A DNA stretch of 64,000 bases from Bradyrhizobium sp. B097 (GCF_038957035.1 NZ_CP152412.1:8986501-9050500); one strand, 5' to 3'. Counted from the stretch's first letter, positions 1 to 10,328 are shown. Program-made: numbers and translations. The notes: a model not told the origin generated them from the sequence alone.

Positions 1-1101
1 GTCGTCCTCGTCGACATTGAGGGTTAGCGCAACGCGCAACCGCGCGGTGCCCGCCGGCACGGTCGGCGGCCTGATGCCTCTGACGTCGAAGCCGCGCGCC
101 TGCAGCGCAGAGGCAAGCTGCATCGCGCGCGCATTGTCGCCGACGATATAGGGCACGATCTGCGAACGCGACGGACTGCGCCAGCCGCGCCGATCGAGCT
201 CGCGATGCGTGAACGCCACCAGGTCTGCGAGGCGCTGCTGATGCTCGGGCTCCTCTCGCAAGATCAACAGCGCCTCACGCACGGCGACGGCCACAAGCGG
301 CGACGGCGCGGTGGCGAAGATGAACGGGCGGCAGCGATTGACCATGAAGTCGCGCAGCACGGTGGAGGCCGTGACCAGCGCGCCTGCGGCGCCCAGCGCC
401 TTGCCGCAGGTATGAACGATCACGAGATTCTCGCGCCCTTCATAGGGCACCGTCAGCCCGCGCCCCTGTTCGCCATAGACGCCGGTGCCGTGCGCCTCGT
501 CCACCATCAGGAACGCATCGTGCCGTTCGGCGAGGGTTATGAGGTCGTCGAGCGGCGCGACGTCGCCGTCCATGCTGTAGACGCTTTCGACCACGATCCA
601 GACCCGGCCCGTTCCGCCCTCGGCGCGCCAGCCGCGAATGGTGTCCTCGACCGATCCGGGGTCATTGTGCGCGCTGAACCGGAACTCGGCTCGGCCGGCC
701 CGCGCGCCTTCATGGATGCTGGCGTGCACCAGCGCATCGAGCACGAGCAGGTCGCCGCGCTGCGGCAGCGTCGTCAGCACGGCGAAGTTGGCGACATAGC
801 CGCCGCCGAAGAAGAGCGCGGTCTCGGCGCGGAAGAACGCGGCGGCCTCGGCTTCCAGCCGTTCGTGCTCCTCGCAATTGCCGCGCAACAGCCGCGACCC
901 GCCGGCGCCGATCGGCGTGCCGGCCTCGAGCGCGGCCGCGACGGCCTGCTTGATGCGCGGCGCGCTCGCCAGCGCCAGATAGTCGTTCGATACGAAATCG
1001 ATGCCCGCGCGCGGCTTGAGACCGCGCAGCCGATCGTCCTTGCTCAGGGCGTGCAAGGCCGCGGCGTAATCAGCGGCCTTGGCCGCATGGATTGCGCTCA
1101 T
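1..1101 (-). CDS. bioF: 8-amino-7-oxononanoate synthase, 3' end cut by window edge
   Basis: BioF is the PLP enzyme that condenses pimeloyl-ACP/CoA with L-alanine to give 8-amino-7-oxononanoate in biotin synthesis. The minus frame from the ATG at 1099-1101 stays open to base 1, giving 367 codons. The usual family length is about 380, so roughly the last 15 residues are missing. The PLP-lysine segment HTCGKALGAAGA and the early motif FVSNDYLALAS are visible. It lies 64 bp downstream of bioB on the same strand, so the two form one operon. bioD and bioA probably follow outside the window (inference). Expression is probably controlled by BioR through the boxes upstream of bioB. Confidence 0.95.
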   Translation of the reverse strand, partial: MSAIHAAKAADYAAALHALSKDDRLRGLKPRAGIDFVSNDYLALASAPRIKQAVAAALEAGTPIGAGGSRLLRGNCEEHERLEAEAAAFFRAETALFFGGGYVANFAVLTTLPQRGDLLVLDALVHASIHEGARAGRAEFRFSAHNDPGSVEDTIRGWRAEGGTGRVWIVVESVYSMDGDVAPLDDLITLAERHDAFLMVDEAHGTGVYGEQGRGLTVPYEGRENLVIVHTCGKALGAAGALVTASTVLRDFMVNRCRPFIFATAPSPLVAVAVREALLILREEPEHQQRLADLVAFTHRELDRRGWRSPSRSQIVPYIVGDNARAMQLASALQARGFDVRGIRPPTVPAGTARLRVALTLNVDEDD

Positions 1102-1165
1102 GCTTCACTCTCAGGATGGTGGTTGGTCGCGCGGCGAATGACGCCGCGCACACCGGAGGTTACGG

Positions 1166-2161
1166 TCAGGCGAGGCGGGATGTGATGCCGAGCCGGTCGA
1201 GCAGATCGGCGTCGCGATCGCGCTGCGGGTTCTTGGTGGTCAGCAGCACATCGCCGATGAAGATCGAGTTCGCGCCGGCGAGGAAGCACATCGCCTGCAG
1301 TTCATCGGTCATGTATTGCCGCCCGGCCGACAACCGCACCACGCTGTTCGGCATCATGATCCGCGCGGTCGCGACCAGCCGCACCAGCGCGATCGGATCG
1401 GGCCGCTCGGCGGTGTCGTTGACCGGCACGCCCTTGACCTCGTTCCACAGATTGATCGGCACGCTCTCCGGGTGGCTCGGGAGATTGGCGAGCAGCATCA
1501 GCATGCCGAGCCGGTCCTCGACCTGTTCACCCATGCCGATGATGCCGCCGCAGCAGACCTTGATGCCGGCGTCGCGCACATGCGCGAGCGTATCGATGCG
1601 ATCCTGCAAGGTGCGGGTGGTGATGATCTTGTCGTAGAACTCCGGCGAGGTATCGACGTTGTGGTTGTAGAAATCGAGCCCGGCGTCGGAGAGCCGTTCG
1701 GCCTGATCCGGCGTCAGCATGCCGAGCGTGACGCAGGTTTCCATGCCCAGCCCCTTCACGGCGCTGACCATGTCGCAGACCTGATCGAGATCGCGGTCCT
1801 TGGGACTGCGCCAGGCCGCGGCCATGCAGAAGCGGGTGGCGCCGGCGTCCTTGGCGCGCTGCGCGACCGCGACCACCTCATCCCGCGGCATCAGGCGGGT
1901 GGCCTTCAGGCCGGTGTCGTAATGCGCGCTTTGGGAGCAGTAGCCGCAGTCTTCCGGACAGCCGCCGGTCTTGATGCTGAGCAGGCTCGCGGTTTCGACG
2001 TGGTTCGGATTGAAGTTGGCGCGGTGGATGCCCTGCGCCTGGAACATCAGATCCGCGAACGGCAGGTTGTAGAGCGCCTCGGCTTCGGCCCGCTCCCAGT
2101 TCTTGCGGGGCGGTGCGCTGCTGCGGCTGTCGGTCCGTTCGATCTCAACGACATCAACCAT
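1166..2161 (-). CDS. bioB: Biotin synthase (radical SAM)
   Basis: BioB inserts sulphur into dethiobiotin, the last step of biotin synthesis, using a SAM-binding 4Fe-4S cluster and an auxiliary Fe-S cluster. The CxxxCxxC cluster motif is at about residues 68-75 ([12 protein letters not shown]), followed by a full BioB core; length is 331 aa. An ATG 30 nt further upstream (2189-2191) is in frame but lies inside a BioR box and has no ribosome site. The ATG at 2159-2161 is preceded by AGAAGG eight bases away, so I prefer it. It is first gene of a bioB-bioF operon and divergent from bioR. Confidence 0.95.
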   Translation of the reverse strand: MVDVVEIERTDSRSSAPPRKNWERAEAEALYNLPFADLMFQAQGIHRANFNPNHVETASLLSIKTGGCPEDCGYCSQSAHYDTGLKATRLMPRDEVVAVAQRAKDAGATRFCMAAAWRSPKDRDLDQVCDMVSAVKGLGMETCVTLGMLTPDQAERLSDAGLDFYNHNVDTSPEFYDKIITTRTLQDRIDTLAHVRDAGIKVCCGGIIGMGEQVEDRLGMLMLLANLPSHPESVPINLWNEVKGVPVNDTAERPDPIALVRLVATARIMMPNSVVRLSAGRQYMTDELQAMCFLAGANSIFIGDVLLTTKNPQRDRDADLLDRLGITSRLA

Positions 2162-2187
2162 CGGGCTTGCCTTCTCGCTTGTGTAAA

Positions 2188-2216
2188 TCATAGATAAATC
2201 TGTATATTATCTATGA
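2188..2216. promoter_or_regulatory. Paired BioR-type operator boxes upstream of bioB
   Basis: TCATAGATAA (2188-2197) and TTATCTATGA (2207-2216) are exact reverse complements separated by 9 bp. Each differs by one base from the BioR consensus known in alphaproteobacteria (TTATAGATAA and its complement TTATCTATAA). They lie just upstream of the chosen bioB start, where a bound repressor would block transcription. That BioR binds here is inferred from the motif and from the adjacent bioR gene. Confidence 0.8.
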
Positions 2217-2270
2217 TATTGGACTTAAAATGATGCTAGCTGAGCTCGATCATGAGCGCACCCGTTTTTG

Positions 2271-2287
2271 TGATAGATAATCTATGA
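2271..2287. promoter_or_regulatory. BioR-type box overlapping the bioR start codon
   Basis: TGATAGATAA (2271-2280) is one mismatch from the BioR consensus and runs directly into TCTATGA, so the 17-bp site is nearly palindromic. It covers the bioR ATG at 2284-2286. This suggests that BioR represses its own gene. Confidence 0.7.
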
Positions 2288-2922
2288 CCAGCGAGGGCGA
2301 GAACACGACGACTGCCGGGCGCATCGCCGAGGCGATCGGCGAGCGCATTATCAGCGGCGCCTTGCCGCCGGATGCCCCGCTCAGGCAGGACCATGTCGCG
2401 CGGGAATTCCATTCCAGTCACGTCCCGGTGCGCGAGGCTTTCAGGCAATTGGAGGCGCAGCATCTCGTCGTTGCCGTGCCGCGTCGCGGGGTGCGGGTTG
2501 CTCCGCTCGACACCAAGTCGGTGAAGGAGATCGCCGAGATGCGCGCCGCGCTCGAGGTGGTCGCGCTGCGTAATGCCGCCGCCAAATTCACATCCGCCCA
2601 TCTGGCACGCATCGAGGTCGCGCTGATCGAAGGCGACAATGCCGAGACGGTTCAGGAATTCGAACTGGCCAATCGCGCCTTTCATCACGCGCTGGTGGCG
2701 CCTTGCGCGATGCCGCGTCTGCTCGCCAGCCTCGACGGCCTGCAACTTGCCAACTCACGACTGGTGTTCGCGATGGCGCGCAACGCCGGCTGGCGGCCGC
2801 GGCCGAGCCAGGATCATCGCGTGATCCTGCAGGCCCTGCGCGCCCGCAACATCGAGCAAGCCTGCAGCCTGCTCGCGCGGCATATTCAGACGATCGAGCG
2901 GCTTGCCCTGCCGGCGGCGTGA
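2284..2922 (+). CDS. bioR: GntR-family biotin regulator BioR
   Basis: This is a 212-aa GntR regulator of the FadR/FCD type. It has an N-terminal winged helix (about residues 10-75, with VPVREAFRQLEAQHLV as recognition segment) and a helical FCD ligand domain (about 80-205). BioR proteins of alphaproteobacteria repress biotin synthesis and transport genes. Divergent placement next to bioB and three BioR-like boxes in the gap support that name over a generic GntR call. The start codon sits inside an operator half-site and no good Shine-Dalgarno precedes it. Translation may therefore be weak or leaderless (inference). Confidence 0.88.
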   Translation: MTSEGENTTTAGRIAEAIGERIISGALPPDAPLRQDHVAREFHSSHVPVREAFRQLEAQHLVVAVPRRGVRVAPLDTKSVKEIAEMRAALEVVALRNAAAKFTSAHLARIEVALIEGDNAETVQEFELANRAFHHALVAPCAMPRLLASLDGLQLANSRLVFAMARNAGWRPRPSQDHRVILQALRARNIEQACSLLARHIQTIERLALPAA

Positions 2923-2962
2923 TCGAGATCTGGTTAAGCTGGCGACCGCGAAGCTGGTCTGC

Positions 2963-3077
2963 TCCCTCTCCCGCTTGCGGGGGAGGGCTGGGGTGGGGGT
3001 CTCGCCACGAATCCCATTGTGGAGAGACCCCCACCCGCCGCGCTACGCGCGTCGGCCTCCCCCGCGTGCGGGAGAGG
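2963..3077. repeat. Palindromic dispersed repeat, CTCCC class
   Basis: An intergenic element of about 115 bp begins CTCCCTCTCCCGCTTGCGG and ends with a near-complement (CTCCCCCGCGTGCGGGAGAGG). The middle contains GGGTGGGGGT and its complement ACCCCCACCC. A close copy lies at 62785-62908 and a looser relative at 53063-53199. It follows the bioR stop and may also act as a terminator. Confidence 0.85.
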
Positions 3078-3110
3078 CGAACCGAATATGCGGACGCGCT
3101 GATTTCGCAC

Positions 3111-3593
3111 TTAAGCGATCGCGACGATCTCCAGCTCCTGAGCGCCCGTCCCGACGACGTCGCCCACGGCCTTGCCCATCAGCTGCCTTGCCACCGGCGA
3201 GACGAAGGAGATCGAACCGGCCTTCGGATCGGCTTCGTCCTCGCCGACAATGCGATAGGTCTGCACCCGCCCATCGGCGCGGCTGAAGGTCACGGTGCTG
3301 CCGAAGGCAACGGTTTCGGCCGAGGCAGGGTCGGGCACGACCTGCGCGGTGCGGAGCCTTTCCGTCAGATAGCGTGTGTCGCGCAACGGTACTGCCGACT
3401 GCCGCCGCCGTTCATTGACGTCGTCCAGCTGCTGCGCGGTCTCGTAGGCCTCGCGTGCCTCCAGCAGCTGGCGCTCCAGCGCCTTGCGTCCTGCTTCGGT
3501 CACCAGATTGGGATGCGGCGATATTGGGCGGTCCGGCAACAGCGTTTCGGACGCGGTCTCGGCACTTTCTTCCTTGGTGAAGGCAACGCTCAA
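3111..3593 (-). CDS. GreA/GreB-family transcription elongation factor
   Basis: This 160-aa protein has the Gre/Rnk layout: an N-terminal helical part (LVTEAGRKALERQL...AYETAQQLDDVNERR, about residues 30-75) and a C-terminal FKBP-like domain (VAFGSTVTF ... ISFVSPVARQLMGKAVGD, about 95-160). Gre factors bind the RNA polymerase secondary channel and promote cleavage of backtracked RNA. The chosen start is TTG at 3591-3593, with GGAG seven bases upstream. An in-frame ATG 28 codons earlier would add residues unlike the family. This is probably an accessory Gre paralogue, because the housekeeping GreA is usually in another context. Confidence 0.82.
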   Translation of the reverse strand: MSVAFTKEESAETASETLLPDRPISPHPNLVTEAGRKALERQLLEAREAYETAQQLDDVNERRRQSAVPLRDTRYLTERLRTAQVVPDPASAETVAFGSTVTFSRADGRVQTYRIVGEDEADPKAGSISFVSPVARQLMGKAVGDVVGTGAQELEIVAIA

Positions 3594-3709
3594 TCCAGAA
3601 CTCCATCGATGGAGCGGGCAGTATAGCCCCGCCTCACCCGCGCCGCCAATGCGCGATGGGGTTAGGCTGATCGTCATCGCAAATTGGCTCGTTGTTCACG
3701 CTTGAGGCG

Positions 3710-6700
3710 CTAATGCGATGCCGGCTGCTCCGTCTTGCCCCGACGACCGAAGCGGTTCTTTACACCCTCGCGCCAGCCCTGGAAGGTGACAAACAGCATC
3801 GGCACCAGGAAAATGCCGATCGAGCTCGCGGCAAGCATGCCGCCGAACACCGCGGTGCCGACCGCACGGCGGCTGATTTCCGCGGCGCCGGTCGCGACCA
3901 CCAGCGGCACCAGGCCGAGGATGAAGGCGATCGAGGTCATCATGACCGCGCGGAAGCGCATCTGCGCGCCCATCGTCGCGGCCTCCGCAATCGGCCTGCC
4001 GGCCTCGCGCTGCTCCTTGGCGAATTCGACGATCAGAATGCCGTTCTTGGCGGCGAGCGCGATCAGCACCACGAGGCCGATCTGGCCGTAGAGGTCGAGG
4101 TTGAGGCCCGCGAGCTTGATGCCGAGATAGGAGCCCAGCACGCCGACCGTGACTGATAGCAGCACCGGAATCGGGATCGTCCAGCTCTCATACAGCGCCA
4201 CCAGGAACAGATAGGCAAACAGCACCGCGAGCGCGAGGATGATGCCGGTCTGGCCGGAAGCCGCCTGCTCCTGATAGGCGGTGCCGGTCCATTCATAGGA
4301 GTAGCCAGAAGGCAGCGTCGTCTTGGACAGGTCGGCCATCGTCGCAATCGCGGTGCCCGAGGACACGCCAGCCGCCGGGCTGCCGTTCACCGTGACCGAG
4401 CGATAATTGTTGTAGCGCGTGATCACCTGCGGGCCGGTCACGATCCGCAAGCTTGCGATCGAGCGGATCGGCACCATCTCGCCGCCGGTGTTGCGCACAT
4501 AGATCTGCCAGATGTCGGGAATGTCGCCGCGGTCGGCCGCATCGCCCTGCACGTTGACCTGCCAGGTGCGGCCAAACAGGTTGAAATTGTTGACGTAGAT
4601 ACCGCCGAGCGTGGCCTGCAGCGCGGTGAAGACGTCGGCCATGTTGAGGCCGAGCGCCTGCGCCTTGGCGCGGTCGATGTCGAGATAGACCGATGGGTTG
4701 GTCGCGGTGAAGGTCGAGAACACGCGGGTCAGATTTGGATTGCGGTTCGCAGCGCCGATCAACCCGCCCATCACGCTGCTGAGGGCAGCCGGATCCTGCC
4801 CTTCCAGCGCCTCGAGCTGATATTCGAAGCCGCCGGAGGTCGAGAGCCCGATGATCGGTGGCAGGTTGAACGGCAGCACCGAGGCCGAACGGATCTGCGA
4901 TCCCGCGATGAAGGTCTGCCGGATCGCGGCCTGCACCGAGTCGGTGACGGCCTTGCGGTCGGCGAACGCCTTCATGCGCGCCACCATGAATGTCGAATTG
5001 GGCTCGCTGGCGCCGTCAAGCAGCGAGAAGCCGATGATCGACAGCACATGGTCGACCGCCGGGTTCTTCTTCAGGATCGCTTCGACCTGCTTGGTCACCT
5101 CGCTGGTGCGCGCCACCGACGCGCCGTCAGGCAATTGCACCGCGATGAAGAAGGCGCCCTGGTCTTCCTCGGGCAGGAATCCGGTCGGCGTGATCTTCGA
5201 CACGCCGAACACCGCACCGGCAAACACCAGCACCGCAACCAGCGACAGCACCGCCACGCGGACCAGTCGCTGCACCACGCCGGCATAGCGGTCGCGGACC
5301 CAATCGATGCCGCCGAGCACCCGTCCCATGATGCCGCGGCGCGGCCCGCCATGACGCAGGAATACGGCGCACAGCGCCGGCGACAGCGTCAGCGCATTCA
5401 GCGCCGAGATCACCATCGCGGCGCTGATCGTCACCGCGAACTGGCGGAACAGCGTACCCGAGATGCCCGGAATGAACGCAATCGGCACGAACACCGAGAG
5501 CAACACCAGCGAGATCGCGACGATCGGCGCCGTGATCTGGGCCATCGCCTTCTTGGTGGCGTCGGCCGGCGACAGCTCCGGCTCCTCCTCCATGACGCGT
5601 TCGACGTTCTCGACCACGACGATGGCGTCATCGACCACGATGCCGATCGCAAGCACCATCGCCAGCAGCGAGACGGTGTTGGCGGAATAGCCGAGCGCCA
5701 GCAGCACCGCGAAGGCGCCGATCAGGCTGACCGGAACCGCGACCGCAGGGATCACGGTGGCGCGCAGATTGCCGAGGAACAGGAACACCACGATCACGAC
5801 GAGTACGAAGGCCTCGCCGAGCGTCTTCATCACTTCCTTGATCGTATCGGAGACGAAGGTCGTGGAGTCGTACTGCACGAGGTAGGTCAGCCCCGACGGG
5901 AACCGCTCCGACAACTTCGCAAGCGTGGCCTGCACGGCCTTGGCCGTGGTCACGGCGTTGGCGCCGGGTGCAAGGTAGATGCCCATCGGCACACCGGGAT
6001 TGCCATCGATCCGCGATTCCGAATCCATGTTCTGCGCGCCGATTTCGACGCGGGCGACATCCCTGATCCGCAGCACCGATCCGTCCGGATTGGCCCGTAG
6101 CACGATGTCGCCGAACTGCTTGGATGTCGTCAGGCGGCCTTGGGTCTGCACGTTGAACTGGAATTGCTGGTCGTTGCTGATCGGACGCGCGCCGATGCGG
6201 CCGACCGGTGCCTGCACGCTCTGGGCGCGGATCGCGGCGATCACGTCCGACGGCGCCAAATTGAGGCTGGTCAGGCGCTGGGTGTCGAACCAGATCCGCA
6301 TCGAATAGTTCAGCTTGGCGAACAGCGAGGCCTGCCCGACGCCGGGCGTGCGCGAGATTGCGTCCAGCACGTTGATGATGGCGTAATTGGTGATGAACAG
6401 CGGGTCCTGCTCGCCGCTCTTGCTGTAGAGCACGATGAACTGCAGCACCGCCGAGGATTTCTTCTGCACGGTCAGGCCCTGCGCCTGCACCTCGGTCGGC
6501 AATTGCGCGAGCGCGCTCTGCACCCGGTTGTTGACGTTGACGGTGTTGATATCCGGATCGGTGCCGAGCGCGAACGAGACCGTCAGCGTATAGCTGCCGT
6601 CATTGCCGCTGGTCGACTTCATGTAGAGCATCTTGTCGACGCCGACGACCTGCGCTTCCAGCGGCTGGGCGACGCTCGATTCGACGACTTCGGCCGACGC

Positions 6701-6856
6701 GCCGGGGAACACGGCCGAGACCGTGACCTGCGGCGGCACGATGTCCGGGAATTGGGCGACCGGGATTTGCATCAGCGCCAGCGCGCCCGCGATCGTGATC
6801 ACGAACGCGATGACGATCGCAAGCCGCGGACGATCGACGAAGACAGCGGAAATCAT
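3710..6856 (-). CDS. RND multidrug efflux permease (HAE1/AcrB type)
   Basis: This 1048-aa inner-membrane drug/proton antiporter has the usual AcrB length. It shows an N-terminal membrane helix followed by [14 protein letters not shown], the paired acidic residues of TM4 ([14 protein letters not shown]) and the TM10 lysine segment ([11 protein letters not shown]) needed for proton relay. The start ATG overlaps the stop of the upstream adaptor gene by 4 bp (6853-6856), so the two are translationally coupled. Substrates cannot be read from the sequence. No outer-membrane factor gene is nearby, so a TolC-like partner must be encoded elsewhere. Confidence 0.95.
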   Translation of the reverse strand: MISAVFVDRPRLAIVIAFVITIAGALALMQIPVAQFPDIVPPQVTVSAVFPGASAEVVESSVAQPLEAQVVGVDKMLYMKSTSGNDGSYTLTVSFALGTDPDINTVNVNNRVQSALAQLPTEVQAQGLTVQKKSSAVLQFIVLYSKSGEQDPLFITNYAIINVLDAISRTPGVGQASLFAKLNYSMRIWFDTQRLTSLNLAPSDVIAAIRAQSVQAPVGRIGARPISNDQQFQFNVQTQGRLTTSKQFGDIVLRANPDGSVLRIRDVARVEIGAQNMDSESRIDGNPGVPMGIYLAPGANAVTTAKAVQATLAKLSERFPSGLTYLVQYDSTTFVSDTIKEVMKTLGEAFVLVVIVVFLFLGNLRATVIPAVAVPVSLIGAFAVLLALGYSANTVSLLAMVLAIGIVVDDAIVVVENVERVMEEEPELSPADATKKAMAQITAPIVAISLVLLSVFVPIAFIPGISGTLFRQFAVTISAAMVISALNALTLSPALCAVFLRHGGPRRGIMGRVLGGIDWVRDRYAGVVQRLVRVAVLSLVAVLVFAGAVFGVSKITPTGFLPEEDQGAFFIAVQLPDGASVARTSEVTKQVEAILKKNPAVDHVLSIIGFSLLDGASEPNSTFMVARMKAFADRKAVTDSVQAAIRQTFIAGSQIRSASVLPFNLPPIIGLSTSGGFEYQLEALEGQDPAALSSVMGGLIGAANRNPNLTRVFSTFTATNPSVYLDIDRAKAQALGLNMADVFTALQATLGGIYVNNFNLFGRTWQVNVQGDAADRGDIPDIWQIYVRNTGGEMVPIRSIASLRIVTGPQVITRYNNYRSVTVNGSPAAGVSSGTAIATMADLSKTTLPSGYSYEWTGTAYQEQAASGQTGIILALAVLFAYLFLVALYESWTIPIPVLLSVTVGVLGSYLGIKLAGLNLDLYGQIGLVVLIALAAKNGILIVEFAKEQREAGRPIAEAATMGAQMRFRAVMMTSIAFILGLVPLVVATGAAEISRRAVGTAVFGGMLAASSIGIFLVPMLFVTFQGWREGVKNRFGRRGKTEQPASH

Positions 6857-8088
6857 GGGTTGTTGCCCGTCGCTTTCGGCGTGCTGCCGGCGCCGCCGTC
6901 CGCTGAAACCTTCATGCTCGACTGGATCAGCGCGCTGGCGGGCCCCGGCGCAACCACCTCGCCCGGCCTGACCTTCTGCAATCCCTCGACGATCACCTTA
7001 TCGCCGAGCGCGATGCCGCTCGTCACCGCGGCAATCGTCGATGTCGATTGGCCAAGCTGGATCCGCTTTTGCTCGGCCTTGTTGTCCGCGCCGACGACAT
7101 AGACATATTCGCCCTGCTGGTCCGACAGCACCGCCGAACGCGGGATCGCCAGCACCTCGACCGGCTGCACGCCTTCCAGCAGCACGGTCACGAATTCATT
7201 GTCGGTCAGTTCGCGGACCGAGCCGCCGGCTGCGACGGAGTTGTATGTCGACGGGTTGGGGATGGTGCCGCGCAAGGAGATGGTGTCGGTGTTCTGCGCG
7301 ATCGTGTTGTTGACGAAATTCAGCTCGCCGGTCTTCTCGTACAGCCTGCCGTCCGGCAGGCGTACGCGGATGACGACGGCCTTGAAGCCGCCGCGCGTCG
7401 CATAGCGGTCGCGCAGATTGAGTGCCTCGCGCACCGGCACGGGGAAAGTGACATACATCGGGTCCTGGCTGACGATCGTCGTCAGGGTTCCCGAGCTCGG
7501 CGTCACGACGTTGCCTTCGGTGACCGCGGTGCGGCTGATCCTGCCGTCGATCGGGGAATGGATCAGGGTATAATCGAGATTGATCTGCGACAGGTCGACC
7601 TGTGCCTGCGCGGCCTGTATCTGCGCCTCGAGGCTCTGCTGGTTGGCGACTGCGGCGTCGACGCTCGATTGCTGGCCAGCCGGCCCGCCGAGCAGCGCCT
7701 TGGCGCGATCGGCCGTCAGCTTGGCGTTGACCAGGGTCGCCTGCAGCTGCGCGACCTGCGCCTTCTTCGATGCAAGGTCGGCCTCGAACGGGCCGCGCTC
7801 CAGTTGATAGAGCAGGTCACCGGACTTGACCTCGGCGCCCTCGACGAAGTTCCGCTTTTCCAGGAAGGCCGTGACACGCGCCACCACATTGACGCGGTTG
7901 GGGGCCTCGATGCGTCCCAGAAACTCACTGGTCTCGGTCACGGGCCGCTTCACCGCGTCGAACACGCCCACGGCAGGAGGCCCGGGCGGACCCGCCTGCG
8001 CATGAGCCGCCGAGATCCCGATGGCCGCCAATCCCGCCGATACGAATAGCCCTGCCAATCTACCGAGCATTCGTTCCGTACCACTCAT
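6853..8088 (-). CDS. RND efflux periplasmic adaptor (membrane fusion protein)
   Basis: This AcrA-type adaptor (411 aa) links the permease just downstream to an outer-membrane channel. It has an N-terminal signal segment (about residues 1-32, ending SAAHAQA), a lipoyl half-motif region ([29 protein letters not shown]), a helical hairpin rich in Ala/Gln (about 95-160) and beta-barrel parts. The ATG at 8086-8088 is preferred because it gives a clean signal peptide and has GGGA upstream; an in-frame ATG lies 27 nt earlier. No regulator gene is adjacent, and the 362 bp upstream probably hold its promoter. Confidence 0.92.
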   Translation of the reverse strand: MSGTERMLGRLAGLFVSAGLAAIGISAAHAQAGPPGPPAVGVFDAVKRPVTETSEFLGRIEAPNRVNVVARVTAFLEKRNFVEGAEVKSGDLLYQLERGPFEADLASKKAQVAQLQATLVNAKLTADRAKALLGGPAGQQSSVDAAVANQQSLEAQIQAAQAQVDLSQINLDYTLIHSPIDGRISRTAVTEGNVVTPSSGTLTTIVSQDPMYVTFPVPVREALNLRDRYATRGGFKAVVIRVRLPDGRLYEKTGELNFVNNTIAQNTDTISLRGTIPNPSTYNSVAAGGSVRELTDNEFVTVLLEGVQPVEVLAIPRSAVLSDQQGEYVYVVGADNKAEQKRIQLGQSTSTIAAVTSGIALGDKVIVEGLQKVRPGEVVAPGPASALIQSSMKVSADGGAGSTPKATGNNP

Positions 8089-8450
8089 GCTGTCCCACCC
8101 TTCGGCTACCAACAAGCTCTACGAGACGGATATGACGTCGAGTTCCCTCAGACCGAGAAGGTCAGGATAGGCAGATGCATCACAGGAGATCATAACGCGG
8201 CCAATCCGACAATCCTGTAACGCGCTCGCCCCGTTTCGTTGATCCCGGCAACGGGCCGCTTGGAGAAACGTCGCGACGCCGCGATGCCGTGGCGATCGCG
8301 ACCAGGGCCTCCGCCCCGCGGCACGTCGCAGACGCCGAAGGCTCTCATGAATGGGATGCGCGAAAGGGTGACCTGATTGAAGTCAGGCGTGGACGCCTGC
8401 AAGACGGAGCAGGCCCGGCGGCGTATCGCAGCGAGGATGGCTGCCGCCTC
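8089..8450. other. Intergenic region, no gene seen
   Basis: This 362-bp stretch lies between the end of the secreted hydrolase gene and the start of the adaptor gene, both on the minus strand. Short open frames here have no ribosome site or recognisable protein character. It presumably contains the efflux operon promoter, but I see no clear -35/-10 pair or operator. Confidence 0.5.
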
Positions 8451-9584
8451 TCACAACGCGATCGCGTTCTTCAAACGCGACGTCTCCTGATAGGCCGGCG
8501 ACGCCAGATGGCCGTACAGCCATGGCCTTGCGTGCTTGCCGCTGGCCTCGTGCACGCCGTCGAACACGTCCATGTCGATCAGATGCGGATGGGCCGCTGA
8601 TGTATAGACGGCCTGCATTTCCGCGAACTTCTCATCCCGGCCGAGCTCGATCGCGTTTGCAGCATCGTGGCTGCCAATCTCGACGAACAGCGGACACGGA
8701 CAGAGCAGATACGCGAGCTCCGCGCCGGTGTATTTGGCGCGGCTGTTCGCGAAATGAATGTAGGCCGCAAGCTCGATGCCGAGGTTCTTGCTGATCGCGG
8801 ACGACATCAGGAACTTCTTCTCGTCACGCATATATCCGGAGGCGACGGTCGGCCGCATCCGCCCAGTAGCGGCCTCCAGGTGCAGCGCGAGAAATGCGCC
8901 CGAGGACACCCCGTAGACGCCGACATTCAGACCGGACGCGCCGGTCAGCTTCCGGCAGACGGTTTCGCCGGCGTCGATCGATGCACACGACACGTTGTGC
9001 GCGGAGACGCCGTGGGATGCCAGCATCGCGGCGATGTTGTTCTGGCTTTCCTGATTTCCGATCTGGACGATGTAGGGACACCACACGACATAGCCGTCCT
9101 GGCAAAGCTGCTTGCCGAGTGCGTTCATGTAATCCTTGTCGGCATCATCGAAACATCGCTCCGGCGTGCTCGCCATGCCGTGGCCGAGCAGGATCAACCC
9201 CTTGAACAGGCTGTCCGGAATCCCGAGACATCCGCGCACCGGCACGCCGCATTCCAGATCGAACTCGACCTTCACGACCGAGAATCCATCCGCCGTGCCG
9301 CGCCAGAGAATCCGGATCTCGTCGCGCGATGGCCGATACAGCCGCCGCTCCCGAAACAGCGAGCGCATCTCCCTTCGAATGTCCGGGCCGGTGGCGACGG
9401 CGCGGAGCTTTCCTCGCGTCGCGATATCGAAGAATGACCGGCAGAACGTATCGTAGCCGAGCGCCGGCAGATCGACATTCGCGCACGATCCCTGACAATG
9501 AGTCAGCGTCAGCGTGTTGCCGGTGACCGATGAGGGCCCGACCAGCGTCATCAACAATCCGGAAAGCGCCCTGCGGCTGATCAT
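8451..9584 (-). CDS. Secreted alpha/beta hydrolase, function unknown
   Basis: This 377-aa protein has an N-terminal export signal (MISRRALSGLLMTLVG) and an alpha/beta-hydrolase core. Visible elements are the oxyanion-region motif LLGHGMAST, the nucleophile elbow GVSSGA (GxSxG), an acidic residue region (EIGSHD or IDMDVFDG) and a likely catalytic His in DGVHEASG. It is unusually rich in cysteine for a periplasmic hydrolase. Start ATG 9582-9584 has GGAGG five bases upstream; an in-frame ATG 36 nt earlier would spoil the signal peptide. There is no operon partner and the substrate is unknown. Confidence 0.75.
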   Translation of the reverse strand: MISRRALSGLLMTLVGPSSVTGNTLTLTHCQGSCANVDLPALGYDTFCRSFFDIATRGKLRAVATGPDIRREMRSLFRERRLYRPSRDEIRILWRGTADGFSVVKVEFDLECGVPVRGCLGIPDSLFKGLILLGHGMASTPERCFDDADKDYMNALGKQLCQDGYVVWCPYIVQIGNQESQNNIAAMLASHGVSAHNVSCASIDAGETVCRKLTGASGLNVGVYGVSSGAFLALHLEAATGRMRPTVASGYMRDEKKFLMSSAISKNLGIELAAYIHFANSRAKYTGAELAYLLCPCPLFVEIGSHDAANAIELGRDEKFAEMQAVYTSAAHPHLIDMDVFDGVHEASGKHARPWLYGHLASPAYQETSRLKNAIAL

Positions 9585-9853
9585 CGGCCCCTCCGCGAGC
9601 CGGCGATGGCTCGACTGCATGTCACGGATCGCCGCCTAGCAGGCGCGATAAGTCGCGCGGATACAAATTAAAGGATGTTCATGGTCGAAGGATCACGCGC
9701 AGCGTTGTAAGTGTGTGACGCTTACAAGCCTCGCGCCACAGCGATTCATGCCGGATACGTTTCGAGACGCTTCGGAAATATGTCTAACTGTCACGCGGAT
9801 TCAATTTTGCCACACGCGGCGATGATCGTCAGGTCTTGGTCAAATCTTGATCT

Positions 9854-10015
9854 TCAAGTCTTGGGCTTGACCTCGGTGAGCTTGGCAGCGGCGGCCTTCG
9901 GCGCGTCACCAAAATCGAGCTTCTTCTGGAAGCCGATCTGCACGTTCAGCGCCCAGGGCTGGACCTCGTCGGTCCGCCGGACCTGCCGGATGCTACGATT
10001 ATCTGCGCGGCTCAC
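9854..10015 (-). pseudogene. C-terminal remnant of an unidentified protein
   Basis: On the minus strand a frame ends at 9854-9856. Its last 40 or so codons look protein-like (PWALNVQIGFQKKLDFGD, then a lysine/alanine-rich tail). Upstream of about 9985 the frame loses this character. A GTG at 10013-10015 could open a 53-aa peptide but has no ribosome site. I read it as the 3' end of a decayed gene; I do not recognise the family. Confidence 0.4.
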
Positions 10016-10210
10016 GCCAAGCAGGGCGCGACCATCGATCTCGCATTCTGGCGGGTGCCGGAACGGCTGTTTGATGAGCCCGACGAACTCGTCGTCTGGG
10101 CGCAGGCCGCACAGGCCGCCGCCCGCCGGGTCGCAGCCAAACGAGCACGGCCCTCCCCGCCCGCGCGAAAATCCCGAACGAGCCCGGCGAAACGCCGCAA
10201 TTCCTCTTGA
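9995..10210 (+). pseudogene. 5'-truncated TfoX-like gene remnant
   Basis: The frame ending with TGA at 10208-10210 encodes FWRVPERLFDEPDELVVWAQ followed by an Ala/Arg/Lys-rich tail. This matches the end of the TfoX N-terminal domain as found in rhizobial TfoX/Sxy proteins. There is no start codon, and the first two thirds of the domain are missing: sequence upstream of about 9995 belongs to another decayed frame. Family assignment is by motif memory and is moderately sure. Confidence 0.5.
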
Positions 10211-10328
10211 TGCGCGCTGACGCGCACCGGGAAAGCCCGGACTCGTGGCTTGGGTTGAATTGCTCTACGCAATACTTACGCGGTCGAGGGGTTAATCTGT
10301 TGGGCAGCAATATTTCCTGGAATGACCG

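Larger units (their letters stand above)
9585..10328. other. Intergenic region with gene debris
   Basis: No intact gene is supported across these 744 bp. The left half (to about 9850) holds only upstream sequence of the hydrolase. The right half contains the 3' ends of two unrelated reading frames that face each other around 9985-10015, listed separately as remnants. The last 118 bp are the leader of the LuxR-type regulator. Confidence 0.6.

Noticed and set aside
9711..10220. A 169-codon plus-strand frame over the gene debris
   Set aside because: It runs in a different frame from the recognisable TfoX-like tail and has no protein-like features.
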